Positions 11,170 through 22,146 are shown, counted from the stretch's first letter. The stretch: DNA of 64,000 nt from Aphanomyces cochlioides (GCA_019828595.1 JAHQRK010000007.1:1612001-1676000), one strand, 5' to 3'. Notes: generated by a model from the sequence alone, not told the origin. Program-made: numbers and translations.

Positions 11170-11838
11170 TTACCACGGTTGTGCATCAGCTAGAGTATGA
11201 ACGTTGACAAAAACAGTCTCCTTGCCTTGCACTCGACCATAGAAGTACGCTTTAGTGCCGCCACCGATGCCACTTGCGCCTTGTGTGTCGATCCACCGCG
11301 AAATTTTAGCATACGCTGGTGACGTTGGTTGCACGAACGTCTTTCGCGATCGATCCTTGTTGTACATCAACATGGGATACTGCTCGTCGCCTTCGCTCAT
11401 GGCCTTTTGAATCTTGTAGATTTCACCCAAGGAGCCTTCAGCCAGCCCTGCAGCGGTGGCCTCTGTCATGCGAATGACTGCTTGGTGAGGGTGTGCTTCC
11501 AGTTGCATGGCAGGTACATCAAGAGGCACAGCCATCCAATGCGATTCGTCTAGCGAGGATGGTGCAGACGCACCAGATGAAACACTCGATTTTGATTCAC
11601 CTCCGACCGTCATGAGGGACACAGGTTTCGAGTCAGCCTCGGCTTCGACTGCGAGGTTGCCCATGAGCCCAAGTTTCTTCAGGTACTTCTTGACTCTGGC
11701 CAAAGGCACTGTTGCAAACTTGCCTCCATGCGTAAGGAACTGACTGTGCACTTGCTTGAGTGTGAATTCAGGGTGTGCAAACTTGATGGCCTGAACAAGG
11801 GCAGTCAATTCTTCCCCCGACACTTCCTCGCTCGCCAT
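11170..11838 (-). CDS. Uncharacterised 222-aa protein
   Basis: Intronless. The N-terminal 50 residues look like a small helical domain (EELTALVQAIKFAHPEF, then VPLARVKKYLKKLGL). A Ser-rich linker follows at about 70-95. The C-terminal half (100-222) is a compact mixed fold ending KAYFYGRVQGKETVFVNVH. I recognise no family, signal peptide or membrane segment. The composition is that of a genuine soluble protein. The first ATG is used. The stop lies 22 bp from the stop of the convergent gene at 11148. Confidence 0.8.
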   Translation of the reverse strand: MASEEVSGEELTALVQAIKFAHPEFTLKQVHSQFLTHGGKFATVPLARVKKYLKKLGLMGNLAVEAEADSKPVSLMTVGGESKSSVSSGASAPSSLDESHWMAVPLDVPAMQLEAHPHQAVIRMTEATAAGLAEGSLGEIYKIQKAMSEGDEQYPMLMYNKDRSRKTFVQPTSPAYAKISRWIDTQGASGIGGGTKAYFYGRVQGKETVFVNVHTLADAQPW

Positions 11839-12032
11839 TTCTCGATGTCAACTCTCAAGTCTAGAAATTAGCATATCTGATTGGTCAAAATAGTGATTAA
11901 TTGGTAAGTTTTATCCAATCAAATTAATTAAAATATATTTAAAATGTTTTGATTGGATAATTTTTCACCTATAAATTGATTTATGTCTATAAACAACCAA
12001 TCAAAACGCGTAATCTCGACAAAGTACTATCT

Positions 12033-13231
12033 CTACTCTTGCATCAACCGATTGAGCTCATCACAAGTGGGCAACGCGACGGCCAGCGCCTTCTTCAGAG
12101 CAGCTTCGCGCTCTTGGACGTTCTCGTGGTTCCTGGCTTTGTTAATGCGTCGTTTTTGTTTGATCTTCTCGCCTTCGCAGCCTTCCCGTAGTTTCTGAAC
12201 GTGCCACGACTCAACCATTTGTTCAACACGCATCAGGTCACGCCAGTCGTTGGTATATCTACGCTCAAAGTCCCGCGCAACGTAGTATGGAATGCCATTG
12301 ATCACATTGCGCATTCGCGTGGTTCGTTGAACGGGCATTTCTTGTGTGGGGTTCAAGCTACAGGGTTCTCATGAGACTCACAACGAGAGGGAGTTGCACC
12401 TGAACGGAGGGCTTTGATTGCCAGGCATGGAAAAGATCGACAAGAAGAATACCAAAAAGAGTGGAAGGAATTGCAACAATTGCTGCAGTGGTGTGCGAGG
12501 TTCTGCGTTTTGCTGCTGTCGCTGTTGTTGACGATTCATTCGGTTTGGTCGCATGCCCCCACCGAAAAACATATTGAAAATATCCTCGGGGCTGATATCC
12601 TCTTCGTGGAACCCACCGCGATGCTGACGAGACCGATGCATGCCACCGTTTTCACTTGGAGCATTATCTCCAAAGCGATCATAGTCTGCTCGCTTTTGGT
12701 CGTCGCTCAAGACGGTAAACGCTTTACCCACTGCTTTGAATGCATCTTCAGCACCAGGAGCACTGTTCTTGTCAGGATGGAGTTTGAGCGCAAGCTGGAG
12801 GAAGAGGTTGAATGATAGAGAGGGCTGGTTGAGTGTACCTTTCGATAGGCTTTCTTGATTTCGTTCTCATCTGCATTCTTTGCAACACCCAGGACGTCGT
12901 AGTGGGTCTTGCACATTTTGATCTTGCGTACAATTCGAACTTGTTCTTCTGTATATGGCCGACTATCGTCTTGCTGCGCTGTGGAGGAGGTAGTTGATGG
13001 AGCAGACGCTGCACTCGCACTCGATGCAGATGTTGAAGATGAGGACGACGAGCCGCTTTCCTGTTGCCGCGCGGATTCTTCCGCGCGAGCTTGCAAAGCT
13101 TCTGCTCCTGGCAATGGAAACAATCGAATGGATTTTTCAAACCACTTGGCAGCTTGTCGATAGTTACCAGCGCGCAAGTGCTTCTTCCCCAGCTCCATAC
13201 ACTTCTCTGCTTCTCCACGATTCATCTCCAT
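12033..13231 (-). CDS. DNAJB12/DNAJB14-type J-domain protein
   Basis: Three exons with introns near 12791-12838 and 12358-12401, about 365 aa. The N-terminus [13 protein letters not shown]...[18 protein letters not shown] is the TPR-like leader typical of DNAJB12/14/C18. A Ser-rich linker follows. The J domain begins [20 protein letters not shown] and has an intact HPD ([10 protein letters not shown]) after splicing. It is followed by a Gly/Arg/Gln stretch, one membrane helix ([18 protein letters not shown]) and a DUF1977-like C-terminus. The family is ER-anchored with the J domain in the cytosol, recruiting Hsp70 for ER-associated degradation. The start is put at 13231 because family members begin at this point; the frame upstream has no ATG. 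Confidence 0.88.
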
Positions 13232-13393
13232 CTTGCGATCCTCTCGTCGGAGCCGCAAGGGCTTGTGCCTGGCTTTCGCAACACAATTCTGGGAGGCCAA
13301 TGATGATGCTTCATACTAATTTCGTTCTTTTTTCTCGACTCCAAGTATAAATTTAATATGAAGACCAGATTTCCATAGTAATTTCAAGATAAC

Positions 13394-13678
13394 ATGAAAT
13401 CGACGCAGTCAAACCCATCTCAATCAGTAGCACTTTCACAGGTTTTGAAGGCAAGAGCAGCCTTACATTCTCGCGATGATAACAATTCCCGTTTCTTGGC
13501 AGCTGTAGATATCGGATACCTCCAAGAGTCCGAGAAAAGACGATATCGCGGTCATCGTGCTGATTGCGATCAAAGAATTATAGGGACTACTTCGTATCCG
13601 GATAATGGAAGCACGCTGCCACGTCAATCGATGGCAGATGCTCGTTGCCGCACTTCCTCACTCGGACGCCAGAGGTAA
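13394..13678 (+). CDS. Possible small ORF, 94 aa
   Basis: ATG-initiated frame upstream of the F-box gene. The first 60 residues look protein-like (ALSQVLKARAALHS, then FLAAVDIGYLQESEKRR), but the tail runs through a TATCCGGATA palindrome and loses protein character. It could be the first exon of a small gene, a uORF-bearing leader or chance. No homologue recognised. Confidence 0.22.
   Translation: MKSTQSNPSQSVALSQVLKARAALHSRDDNNSRFLAAVDIGYLQESEKRRYRGHRADCDQRIIGTTSYPDNGSTLPRQSMADARCRTSSLGRQR
13595..13604. promoter_or_regulatory. TATCCGGATA palindrome, copy 3
   Basis: Perfect palindrome 228 bp upstream of the ATG at 13823, in the region between the J-protein and F-box genes. Confidence 0.4.
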
Positions 13679-13800
13679 CGAGCAAGCAGAAGTAGGACAT
13701 ATGAAAGATATACGTATAGTCTGTAGAATTCGCAGTGGAGAGCGTTTCGGGCTCAAGTTGTGCACTCTGTTGGAGATATCGTTTAAATTGCATATTGCAT

Positions 13801-13810
13801 TATCCGGACA
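13801..13810. promoter_or_regulatory. TATCCGGACA, near-match of the palindrome
   Basis: One mismatch to TATCCGGATA, only 22 bp before the ATG at 13823, so it must lie in or beside the leader. Confidence 0.45.
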
Positions 13811-13822
13811 ATTTGATTTCCA

Positions 13823-15196
13823 ATGGAAATTTTGACTCCAGCTCAGATGAAGACGCAAGTGGAAGTTGTGTCATTGCCAGTGGAAGCTGTGCTCAACATT
13901 GCATGTTATATAGCGTCCCCAACAGACTTGTTTGCGTTCCTAGAAGCACTCCGACCTCACAATCTTCTTGGCCCACTTGAACATCTCTGGCAACTTGGAT
14001 TGACCTTTGACCATAGCGAGTTGTGGCCTGAGCTGACAATATCTTCCTCTGACCCGCCTGAATACACAGCGTCTGTGAAGGAGATTATCAAGTATTACCC
14101 GCTTATTTACATCATCGACATGCACGACTTGGAGTGGATCAGCAACTACGTCAGTTCAACGACTTTGCAAGAATGGTACTTTACAACAGCCCTTCCCACT
14201 GACGAATTTTGGTCCAGCTGGTCTCAATTCCGCATCTCCCGTGTGTACATAACGACAAATACGAGAATTGGGGACAGAGCGCATTCGGTTCCTGAAGGTT
14301 TCCAATCGGCTCTGCCCAACTTGCATTATTTGCAGTCACTCGAAGTGCGAGGTGCGATTCAGTCCATCGATGCGATTCTCGCTTTTGCCGCGACAAGCTC
14401 TTATCTCATTGATCTCAAGTTTGCTGATGCGTGGTCGACAATTACTACCGTTGTCACCCCAAGAATGTTGCGTGACCTCCTGCAGTGGTTTCGTCGTCAA
14501 CGAGTGCAAGCATTTGGGTTCTCAAATTGGGCATGGAATGTCAACGACGTGGCACTGAAAAATTCTTTTTACGATGCCATATTCAATTGGTCAACTTTGG
14601 ACAAACTCGTGTGCACGTCAGTCGATTTGAGCGACGTGGATTTCTCCAACAAGGCCTTGAACTTGTCGTCTTTGAGCCTCGGTTGGTGTGAATTGCATTC
14701 AGATCAAGTCTTTGCCATTGCAAACCAGTTAGTTGGGTCAAAAATGACACATTTTAGCCTCAGTGGCTATTACGACGCGAACGTTGATGGAGTCGCTCAC
14801 TTGTTTGAAAAGTTACCTGAGACGTCGATCCAGGCATTCGAGCTGTCAGCTTGTAGATTTGAAATGTCGACGTGGGGCCGCCTTGCCACTTTGCTTTCAA
14901 AATTTCGTGTCCAAAACTTGATCATGAAAAGCCAAGCATTGCCAGACGGTGCAGCCCAGTTGATTGCCCAAGCTATTCGCGACAACAACACAATTCGCGA
15001 ACTCGATGTGACAAATTGCAACTTTGATGTCCAAGGCATTGCGAGCTTGATTGAATCTGGAACCCACCCTGAACGAGGTGCACTATTATCATCCATCAAG
15101 TACTCGAACTACACCTTCACAACTATTGAACTTGCCGCATTGAGGAGTCTGGCTACTGAGCGTGGCATCGCAAATATTAAAGATACGATGTGGTAG
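13823..15196 (+). CDS. F-box/LRR-like protein
   Basis: Intronless, 457 aa. Residues 16-60 form an F-box-like helix set beginning LPVEAVLNIACYIASPTDLF. The remainder has irregular leucine-rich repeats, clearest at about 265-420 (for example LSSLSLGWCELHSDQVFAIA, then IRELDVTNCNFDVQGIASLI), with repeats of 26-30 residues as in RNI-type LRRs. Such proteins act as substrate receptors of SCF ubiquitin ligases or in nuclear assemblies; no substrate can be inferred. Lack of introns among intron-rich neighbours suggests a lineage-expanded family. Two palindromic motifs precede the start. Confidence 0.7.
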   Translation: MEILTPAQMKTQVEVVSLPVEAVLNIACYIASPTDLFAFLEALRPHNLLGPLEHLWQLGLTFDHSELWPELTISSSDPPEYTASVKEIIKYYPLIYIIDMHDLEWISNYVSSTTLQEWYFTTALPTDEFWSSWSQFRISRVYITTNTRIGDRAHSVPEGFQSALPNLHYLQSLEVRGAIQSIDAILAFAATSSYLIDLKFADAWSTITTVVTPRMLRDLLQWFRRQRVQAFGFSNWAWNVNDVALKNSFYDAIFNWSTLDKLVCTSVDLSDVDFSNKALNLSSLSLGWCELHSDQVFAIANQLVGSKMTHFSLSGYYDANVDGVAHLFEKLPETSIQAFELSACRFEMSTWGRLATLLSKFRVQNLIMKSQALPDGAAQLIAQAIRDNNTIRELDVTNCNFDVQGIASLIESGTHPERGALLSSIKYSNYTFTTIELAALRSLATERGIANIKDTMW

Positions 15197-15639
15197 TGTC
15201 TATGAAGGAACAATGCGCCATCGATTTGTGCTGTTGCCATAACGTTTTATTGTATCGAAGCACACATACTGCCAAATTGAGTGAAAATGGAAACCACCGG
15301 CAACGACGTCGTCGTTTGACATCTCTCAAGCTCTCTGGTCGCAACATTGATCGAATTGATTTGAAGAAACTGCATCATTCAGTCATTGAACGAGGCATGA
15401 AGTGGAATAACTCTGCAGCTACCTCCTCCAGCTCTGACTACTCATGCCAGCGCACTTTCCATCTGACATGCTGCGGCCTTCATTATTTTCTAAGACAGAC
15501 AAGTCTAGCTAGTCGGTAGCTTAGTGGTTTTCAACTTGGGTTGCTTGTGCTGCCATGCGCTCATCGAGCTGGTGCAACATCGAAACGTGGCTCTTCAAGA
15601 TCTCCAAGGAATTGGAAATGTCATTTCAATCATAAATAG
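15197..15639. other. Intergenic; possible 3' exon of a small minus-strand coiled-coil gene
   Basis: No confident gene. On the minus strand 15523-15620 reads ILKSHVSMLHQLDERMAAQA then TQVENH and a stop, which has the look of a small helical-bundle C-terminus, but I could not join it to an upstream exon. The plus-strand frame at 15190-15519 is rich in Arg, Ser and Cys and looks like chance. Confidence 0.3.
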
Positions 15640-16482
15640 ATGAAAATATCTTCTCAAATTTGGAATTTCTGGCACTTTTGCATTGACGCCATGTCGTTCT
15701 TCCCGCGCTTGGAGCTTTCGACAAAAAGTACATGCTATCACGGCGGACGGGAACATGAAAATGGATATGGATATGTAGACGTAGATGTTATTGACAAAGT
15801 CCTTGCCGAAGAAGAGAGAAAACTGAGCGTCTTTCTCGAGAAAATGAAGTACACTTCAGCCCCAACACCACTCGGATTCAAGTACCGAGTGGAAGCTCGT
15901 CGAGAAGTTGAGGCTCAAGCGAACCCAGGTGACAGCAGTGTGAATACAACAATGGATGAAGAAGAAGGAGAAATGATGGAAACGCAAGATGACGAACTGA
16001 TCTTAGATGAGGACGATGAGTTGGATGAAGATGAAGACATGGAAATGGACGATGACATGGAAGCTCCTACACCTACATCCGACCCGCGAACACCGCGTGA
16101 AGACGAAAGTCGTGCGGGTCCCATTCAAACAGTCAATCTCACGTCGTTTCTTGCATCTCCTATTGAGGCCCCGTTGGTCCGCCCGCCACATCGCTATTCC
16201 ACGGGAAGTTATGATCCATCAAGTGCTCGACGCCGATACAGTTTGCCAAGAACAAGTCCTCTCGAGTTTCCAATCTCATATCAAAACGATGAGAGTCGAC
16301 GGAGTAGCGTCATGTCTACTGGCAGCTCACTTGATTTACGGCATACACCAACTCGACGGTTTAGCTTCTCAAGCACAGCGACGCGGTCCGCTGGTGCCAC
16401 CCCAGCTGGAGACGGCGCACAACACTCTGAAGCTTCAGATACAGACAACCCACTTGCGTGGGATTACTTGGGTCTGCGTTAA
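15640..16482 (+). CDS. Acidic, Ser/Arg-rich uncharacterised protein
   Basis: 280 aa from the first ATG, or 263 aa from the ATG at 15691. A helical, charged stretch (VIDKVLAEEERKLSVFLEKM and on) covers about residues 50-90. A long Glu/Asp/Met run follows (about 105-150, EDEDMEMDDDMEA). The tail is Ser/Arg/Pro-rich with several RRYSLP/RRFSFS-type basophilic phosphorylation-like sites. No enzyme domain is present. The first 40 residues read less like protein, so a missed upstream exon or later start is possible. It ends only 12 bp from the stop of the convergent hydrolase-PX gene. Confidence 0.6.
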   Translation: MKISSQIWNFWHFCIDAMSFFPRLELSTKSTCYHGGREHENGYGYVDVDVIDKVLAEEERKLSVFLEKMKYTSAPTPLGFKYRVEARREVEAQANPGDSSVNTTMDEEEGEMMETQDDELILDEDDELDEDEDMEMDDDMEAPTPTSDPRTPREDESRAGPIQTVNLTSFLASPIEAPLVRPPHRYSTGSYDPSSARRRYSLPRTSPLEFPISYQNDESRRSSVMSTGSSLDLRHTPTRRFSFSSTATRSAGATPAGDGAQHSEASDTDNPLAWDYLGLR

Positions 16483-16493
16483 CGTGAATCAGA

Positions 16494-19018
16494 TTATGAA
16501 AGCTTCTCCAATCGCAGGAATTCTTGGACAATTGAGTGCGACCACAACGCCGGTGTGGAGCAAATGACTTGCAGTGCTGTGTTTAACAATTCCTTGCGCT
16601 CCTCGAGTCGAAAGACGCCCATTTTTGTCGAATAGACAAGCTTAGATCCTATGTTGCTGGTGTTAGAATGTGCAAACCAAGGCCATTTTACGAATCACTT
16701 GGAGATCGTTGGGTAAACCACTCGGAAGCGCACTCAATTTGGTCAAGAGTAGCTTGAAATCGTGGCAACGCCTCTCAACTTGAAATGTTGGTTCAATGCT
16801 TTCTCTATGTTCAACCACATTTTGATGTGTCGGCACCTCCTGCGATGTCAAACACAAGCAGTCTCCCTTACATACAGTATCCATATCTGTTGCGAGGTTG
16901 CGCCATGACGATGTCTGCTTATGTTTACCCCAGCGAAGCCAATTCCACTTTGAAGATTTTGTTGCAGTGGAAAAACTCTTCCAGAATGATTTGATTTCTC
17001 GTTCATCAACTGAAACTTCCACGCGCAGTGCCGATTCCTTGTCTTTCTCCCCAAAGCAATTTGGTGCATCCGAAGGTTGTTTCATGAAGAGTTGAGGTGG
17101 CGCATACACATGAATCATGTATGCTACGTATCTCGAGTCCGATGTCTGAACCGTCCTGTACAACATAAAACTCAGACATAACTACAATAGCTACCGATAG
17201 CCCGTAGCAAATGCACTGTATGGTGAAATGGATTGGGATGAATTACCATCCTGTTTTCAAACCCGTGAGAGAAACATTGAAAATTGAACCGGTCTACCTC
17301 ACTGTCCTTCCACTTTGAAGCGTTTGACCAGACCAGCGATGGATATTCAATTCCAGTCGGAAACAATTCGCGACGAAATGCTTCTTCATCTTTGGTGGAT
17401 GTCAAGTGCATTTTACGGGCTTTCGTCAAGATGGCTTCAGTCAAATCACGCGACCGAAGCGAATCATGGGTGCCTGATGACACATCGGCAATTGAATTTT
17501 TGTTTGTCGCTACCTTTGAAAGTCACGATCTCCTTCTTGCCGCCGTATGCCTTCAAATTGGTTTGGCTTTACCAAGGTGTCAATATTGGACTTGAGAGAG
17601 AGACTTGCCTGTGGCGCAATGGCACAAATACATCTTGTGTCGCATGGACAAAAACTGCCGGTATATTGCACTTTTCGAGACCAACTCCAGGCGAAACCGC
17701 TTGTAAGTCAAACCCCGCAGTTCGCTTGATTGTAGATCGGAGAAGGGCAATGCCAGCTGAAACAACAAATGACGGGATTTGCCACCCGTCTGACTGCGCT
17801 GTGGTTACCTATGGCACCAAGTCAAACTATCACAAATGTCATGTGCGCAGACCATATCACGGAGCACAGTCTCCAAGTCGATGAAGGAAGAGTCGAGTAC
17901 AAGCCATTGGACAAATAACGGGGCGGTGCCATTTGCTGCACGACGCAAACCGGAAAGCGTCAGCGATTCTTGTGCTGGGCAATCAGACAAAAGATTCAGC
18001 ACAAAAGTGCTTGACTTTCCACGGACGTCGCAATCACCGACGCGGATTAAGGCGTCTCCAGGGATAAAATCGATTTCTACAAAGCTGTGTGAAAAAGACT
18101 CAACGCGAGGAAATTTACTGTTGTTTGGAGTGGACGTGAGAACGAGAGCTTCTTCACCACCGCATATGGCTTGAGCAGAAAACCCAAAGTCTTGGACTCG
18201 CACCGTAGCCTTTGATCATGAGCACGTTACCAAGTGCGCAAGCACATACTGTCGATGTTTGGTTTCTAACTAGTCCTTCTTGCAAAACCAGCAAGGCTGC
18301 ATTGGCTCCCATGCTTCGGCCATAAATGTTTACTGCTTCAAATTGGCCTCCACGGTACTTGTGCAGCGCCTGGAGCACCACCCAAACATCGTAATGCTCT
18401 AGAATGAGCTGTCAAAGTAGTTGAATTATTAAACATGACAGACCTGTGTAGCCCATGCTGATGTACGAACCATCCGACCTGCAGAATCGAGCAACCGCAC
18501 GAGAAGTAATGACAACTTACTTGCCAGAACCGCTGAAGTCGAAGGCTGCAAATGCTGAGCCCATCTGCAAGATCGACCCAAGCAAAGAAGTTGATTCAAC
18601 GCGGGAGCCGCTGATCCCATGGAGATACAAGACGCACGAGCTCTACAAAAATCGTGGACCAAGTTTGAATGGGGCTTCGTACTCTGCCCGGTTCTGTGTC
18701 CCACATACTGCACTGGAGAGCTTGACCTCGTTCATTTAACACGGTGAAATCACGCCGGCGAAATGCTTGTCCAGCCAGCTCAAACTCAGACGGACCGAGC
18801 GCACAGTCGACAGCATAGTCATGCCTGGTGCATTATTTGCATGTCTCTGGAAGAAACGAACCAACGCACCGTGGAGGACGAATGATTGTGTGAACGATAC
18901 TGTCATAACCAGCCTTAAAAAGCTCCCATGATGTTGAAGGGCTCGTGGCGTCAACTGCTTTCATCTCATGCTCAAGCTCGCCAGGGGCAAACACTTCAAA
19001 GGACGCGCCCGCTCCCAT
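16494..19018 (-). CDS. Alpha/beta hydrolase fused to a C-terminal PX domain
   Basis: About 12 exons, introns 36-75 nt, about 650-670 aa. The N-terminal half is a BEM46/FAM135-like serine hydrolase: oxyanion strand CVLYLHGISGSR, nucleophile elbow YGRSMGA (Ser), acid PAVFVHATQDVFVPL (Asp) and histidine in TFKGTHDS. The triad is complete and in order. After a linker the C-terminal part is a PX domain: SRYVAYMIHVYAP, later QVERRCHDFKLLLTKLSALP, then STKMGVFRLEERKELLNTAL and SHSIVQEFL, the classic PX ending. PX domains bind phosphoinositides, so the enzyme is probably recruited to endosomal or other membranes. Evidence for one gene: frames join by canonical introns, and no stop, promoter gap or Met separates the halves. 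The GTATGTAAGG donor inside the PX part is strong. Substrate unknown. Confidence 0.65.
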
Positions 19019-19064
19019 TGTGAATATGCCGTTTCAACTCTGAATTTATAAAATTCTAACACTA

Positions 19065-20797
19065 TTACGCCCCTCGAGGCTTGGGTCCACCCGCGGCCTT
19101 GGCCATGATGATCTGGTCTACTCGAAGCACGGTGATAGCCGCATCGGCGCCCAAACGCAAGGCGGCTTTCTTGGTTTCCAAGTGATCTAACACTTTAGCG
19201 GCCAACATGTTGTCGACAACTCCGCTTTCACTCTCACACTGGAATCAAAACCATCAAAACGTTGTCAGTGGTTTGACAGCTTACCTCGACATCGACACCT
19301 GCTTGGGCCTTGCCTGCACCATGAGCTGCATATAGACTGGAAATCACTTGAGTGGCCATTTGACCAGCGTTTTCAGCTAGCGTTCGTGGCACAATTTCAA
19401 GAGCTTCTGCAAACTTCTTGATCGCATATTGGTCAAGACCTGGAGTTGTGTTGCCAAAGGCTTCAATCTGACGAGCGAGTTCAATTTCAGTGGCACCACC
19501 ACCAGCAACGAAGCGCCCGTCTTTGCAGGCAGCCTTGACAGTGTTCACACCATCGTCTAGTCAACAAATGTTAATAAACCCATACTTTTGCAACCTCGAA
19601 TGTACCGATGGCGCGTTCCAAGTCGTTCAAAACATTGTCCGTGCTGGCACGGAGAATGATGGTGGACATCTTGGCATCTTCTTCGTCTTGGCGGAATATG
19701 GTGATTTTCTTGCCGCCAACTTCTTGCACTTGAACGTGGTCGCAGAATCCCATTTCTTCAGGAGTAGGAGCGCCCAACCGAACCAAGGCAGTGGCGTTGA
19801 CAGCACGGCACAAGCGGCGCAATTCCCACTTGCTTTGAATGCGGATGGAAAGCAATTGATACTTTTCCAAGAAATGCAAAGCCATTTCGGAAATGGATCC
19901 ACCAGCAACGACAACCTTGGCGCCGCTTTCAGCAATGCCGCGGATGGCTTCGTCCAAGCGGTCTTCTTCGCCCTTGTTGTAGTTCATCAATTCATCGGCC
20001 GTCTTAATGAGCACAGTCGATTTGGCTTCGGTCGAGCTGACTTCAATGCCGCAGCCAAAGACAGCAACCTTGACACGCTCAGCCTTCTTCACGCTGCCTT
20101 CCGTATCGCGTTGAATGACCATGCCCTTAACGACTTGGGATTCAAAAACGTTGCCTCCCATAATCTTGGTCACACGAATGTTATCCACGTTGATCTTTGG
20201 TGCCTTGGGCTTGTTTGGCATCACGTTCAAACAGGCTTCGGCGATAAGAGTGGCGAGAACATCTTCGTAGCCGTATTGTTTGGCACCAACGACGGGACGA
20301 ATGATCGTTTCGAGCTCAGTTTGGCTACGAAGATCGCGGATTTGGTGAACTTCCAAAGTGTCGAGGATCAAGATGGCCTTTTCATACGCTTTCTTGTATC
20401 CTGTCACTACTTCGGACGCATGGAGACCCATGCGCAACAAGCTCGCAGCTTGCATGAGCAATTCACCAGCAATGCTGACGACAAAGTTGGTCGCATCACC
20501 GTATTCTGTTTGTTGCATCTTTGCGGCCATGACGACCATCTTGGCAGCTGGATGGACAACCTCAAGCTCTTGCACAATCGTCGCGGTGTCGGAAGTGACG
20601 AAAATTTTGTCCAAATGGTTGATCACAAGCTTGCGCATGCCGTTGGGACCTAGAGACGTTCGGGAGATATCGGCGAGCTGCTTAACTGCATCAATATTCT
20701 TCGCGACAGCTTCATCGACACCTTCAAAGTGCTTGTGTCCATCTTTGAGAAGTCCGGACAAGCCGGCAGCAGGGTTAAAGCCCATCGATTTCGCCAT
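19065..20797 (-). CDS. CCT8: T-complex protein 1 subunit theta (CCT8)
   Basis: Three exons, about 545 aa, the usual CCT length. Introns lie at about 19559-19607 (49 nt, joining ERAI to DDGVNTVK) and about 19240-19285. Diagnostic stretches are ISRTSLGPNGMRKLVINHLD, TSDTATIVQELEVVHPAAKM, then GAGVDVE and a basic C-terminus. Among paralogues the theta subunit fits best: NHLDKIFVT near the N-terminus and DDGVNT in the C-terminal equatorial domain. The ATP-hydrolysis loop reads GDATN where the family has GDGTN; the catalytic Asp is kept. The product is one of eight subunits of the cytosolic TRiC/CCT chaperonin that folds actin and tubulin. The start at 20797 (MAKSMGFNPAAG) is preferred; an in-frame ATG at 20845 lies just upstream, probably in the leader. 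Confidence 0.93.
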
Positions 20798-20916
20798 GTT
20801 GACTCGGTCTGTGGAGGGGGAAGGATGGAAATTCCTATGATCCATTCCATTTCGGATTATTCATACTCACAGGTATCATTTATTAGAGAATTATAATTTG
20901 CGAAAGGGCGCGATCG

Positions 20917-22065
20917 TCAAATCTGCGGCGACAGTCCATGCGCTCGCAGATGCACTCGGAGGTGCAAGATGACTTCTTCGTGATGCGAAAGGTATGGAAA
21001 GTCACCCGCGGTTTTCATGAGCGCCTTCTTCGCATCAGGGTAGCATTCGTCCATTTGTTGACGTAGGTCCGTGGTGAATGAATTGTTGCTGGCATAACTC
21101 TGTGGAGGATTCTGAAGTGCGTGAGGACCTGGGTGCTTACGTCAATGAATGTCATCCGCTCTTGAGCGATTCTCTTTCCCCAGCTCAAGTAGTCGCTCGA
21201 TAAGCTGGCCAGAGTCAACCGAGATGCTAGCTGCTGTTGCGTCAAAGAGTCCAACTAAAGCTGTGGGTGAGGTCGAGAGGAACTCCACAACTCACTTGGG
21301 ATCGCATGTACCGCATAGCAGCTTTCACGTTTTCTGAAGACTCTTCGAAAGACATTTTTGCGAGGACATAGCTACATGACGTTTTCAGACAGTGTTAAAG
21401 CCGAAGCAAGGTACCGTCGAAGATAGAAGATTGGGAGAATGGGCAGCCTACGCGAAGCAATTGAGAGTAGCAATATGACAGAGGTACATTTTCACACAAG
21501 GTGAATTTGCACCAAATAGTTCAGTATTGCAAAAGCCATTGGTCAAGGCAAGGGATAAAACGCGACCAGGATACATAGATGAGTATCGCTGGCCATGATA
21601 GTTAAGCTTGACAAGGTAAGAGGCAAGTTACCTGTGCAAGGAATGCACCCAAGCATACTCCATAGATATGCAACTAGGATAGAGAGTAAAAGTCGCAAAT
21701 ATGGTCCCTCCAGGATGTTCTTACGGCATTCACGTTTAAGGCATCGAGAAAGCGATCAAAGCTATGAACCCATTCTTCATGACTCCACACCACGGGATGT
21801 TGCACCTGTATGAAAGATCCTATCAGAACACTGAGCTTTCGTAGTTAGTACTTACGGCAATGACGCGATATCCACCATTTTGTTGGAGTGCCGACACAAC
21901 TCGGTGAAAAATGAGCGGTCCGCCCGATACGCCAGGGAGACACACGAGAGGAGTTAGCTTTCTATCGCCAACATCGTAGAATTCCCACATATTGCCGTCA
22001 TATGTCGTAAGCCGTTGCTTCGCCACCGCGCTCAGGAAGTCGTCGACGCTCTCGAGAAAGTTCAT
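20917..22065 (-). CDS. Maspardin-like alpha/beta hydrolase (SPG21 family)
   Basis: About seven exons, about 290-300 aa. Matches to maspardin in order: MWEFYDVGDRK and PLVCLPGVSGG near the N-terminus, YRVIAVQHPVVWSHEEWVHS after intron 1, nucleophile elbow LHIYGVCLGAFLAQ, then VLSLALTNGF, and the C-terminal SELASRLTL-equivalent QQLASRLTLASLSSDYL. It ends MDECYPDAKKALMKTAGDFP and YLSHHEEVILHLRVHL. The elbow has Cys (GVCLGA) where maspardin has Ser (GASLGG). The animal protein is an endosomal/trans-Golgi CD4-binding protein of uncertain activity, mutated in Mast syndrome. One internal junction (about 21440-21500) is unresolved. A (T)ATCCGGATA site lies 45 bp upstream. Confidence 0.85.
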
Positions 22066-22109
22066 GCCGAAATGGCGCCAAATCCAAAATGAACCGACGC
22101 AATCAGAAC

Positions 22110-22119
22110 AATCCGGATA
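22110..22119. promoter_or_regulatory. AATCCGGATA, palindrome variant
   Basis: Nine of ten bases match TATCCGGATA. It sits between the stop of the WD-like gene (22147) and the ATG of the maspardin gene (22065), 45 bp upstream of the latter on the minus strand. Confidence 0.5.
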
Positions 22120-22146
22120 AATTGTGGATTAAATGGATAAAACTTT

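Noticed and set aside
19490..20653. Long plus-strand open frame of about 387 codons opposite CCT8
   Set aside because: Exactly antisense to the conserved CCT8 coding sequence; composition is that of a shadow frame.
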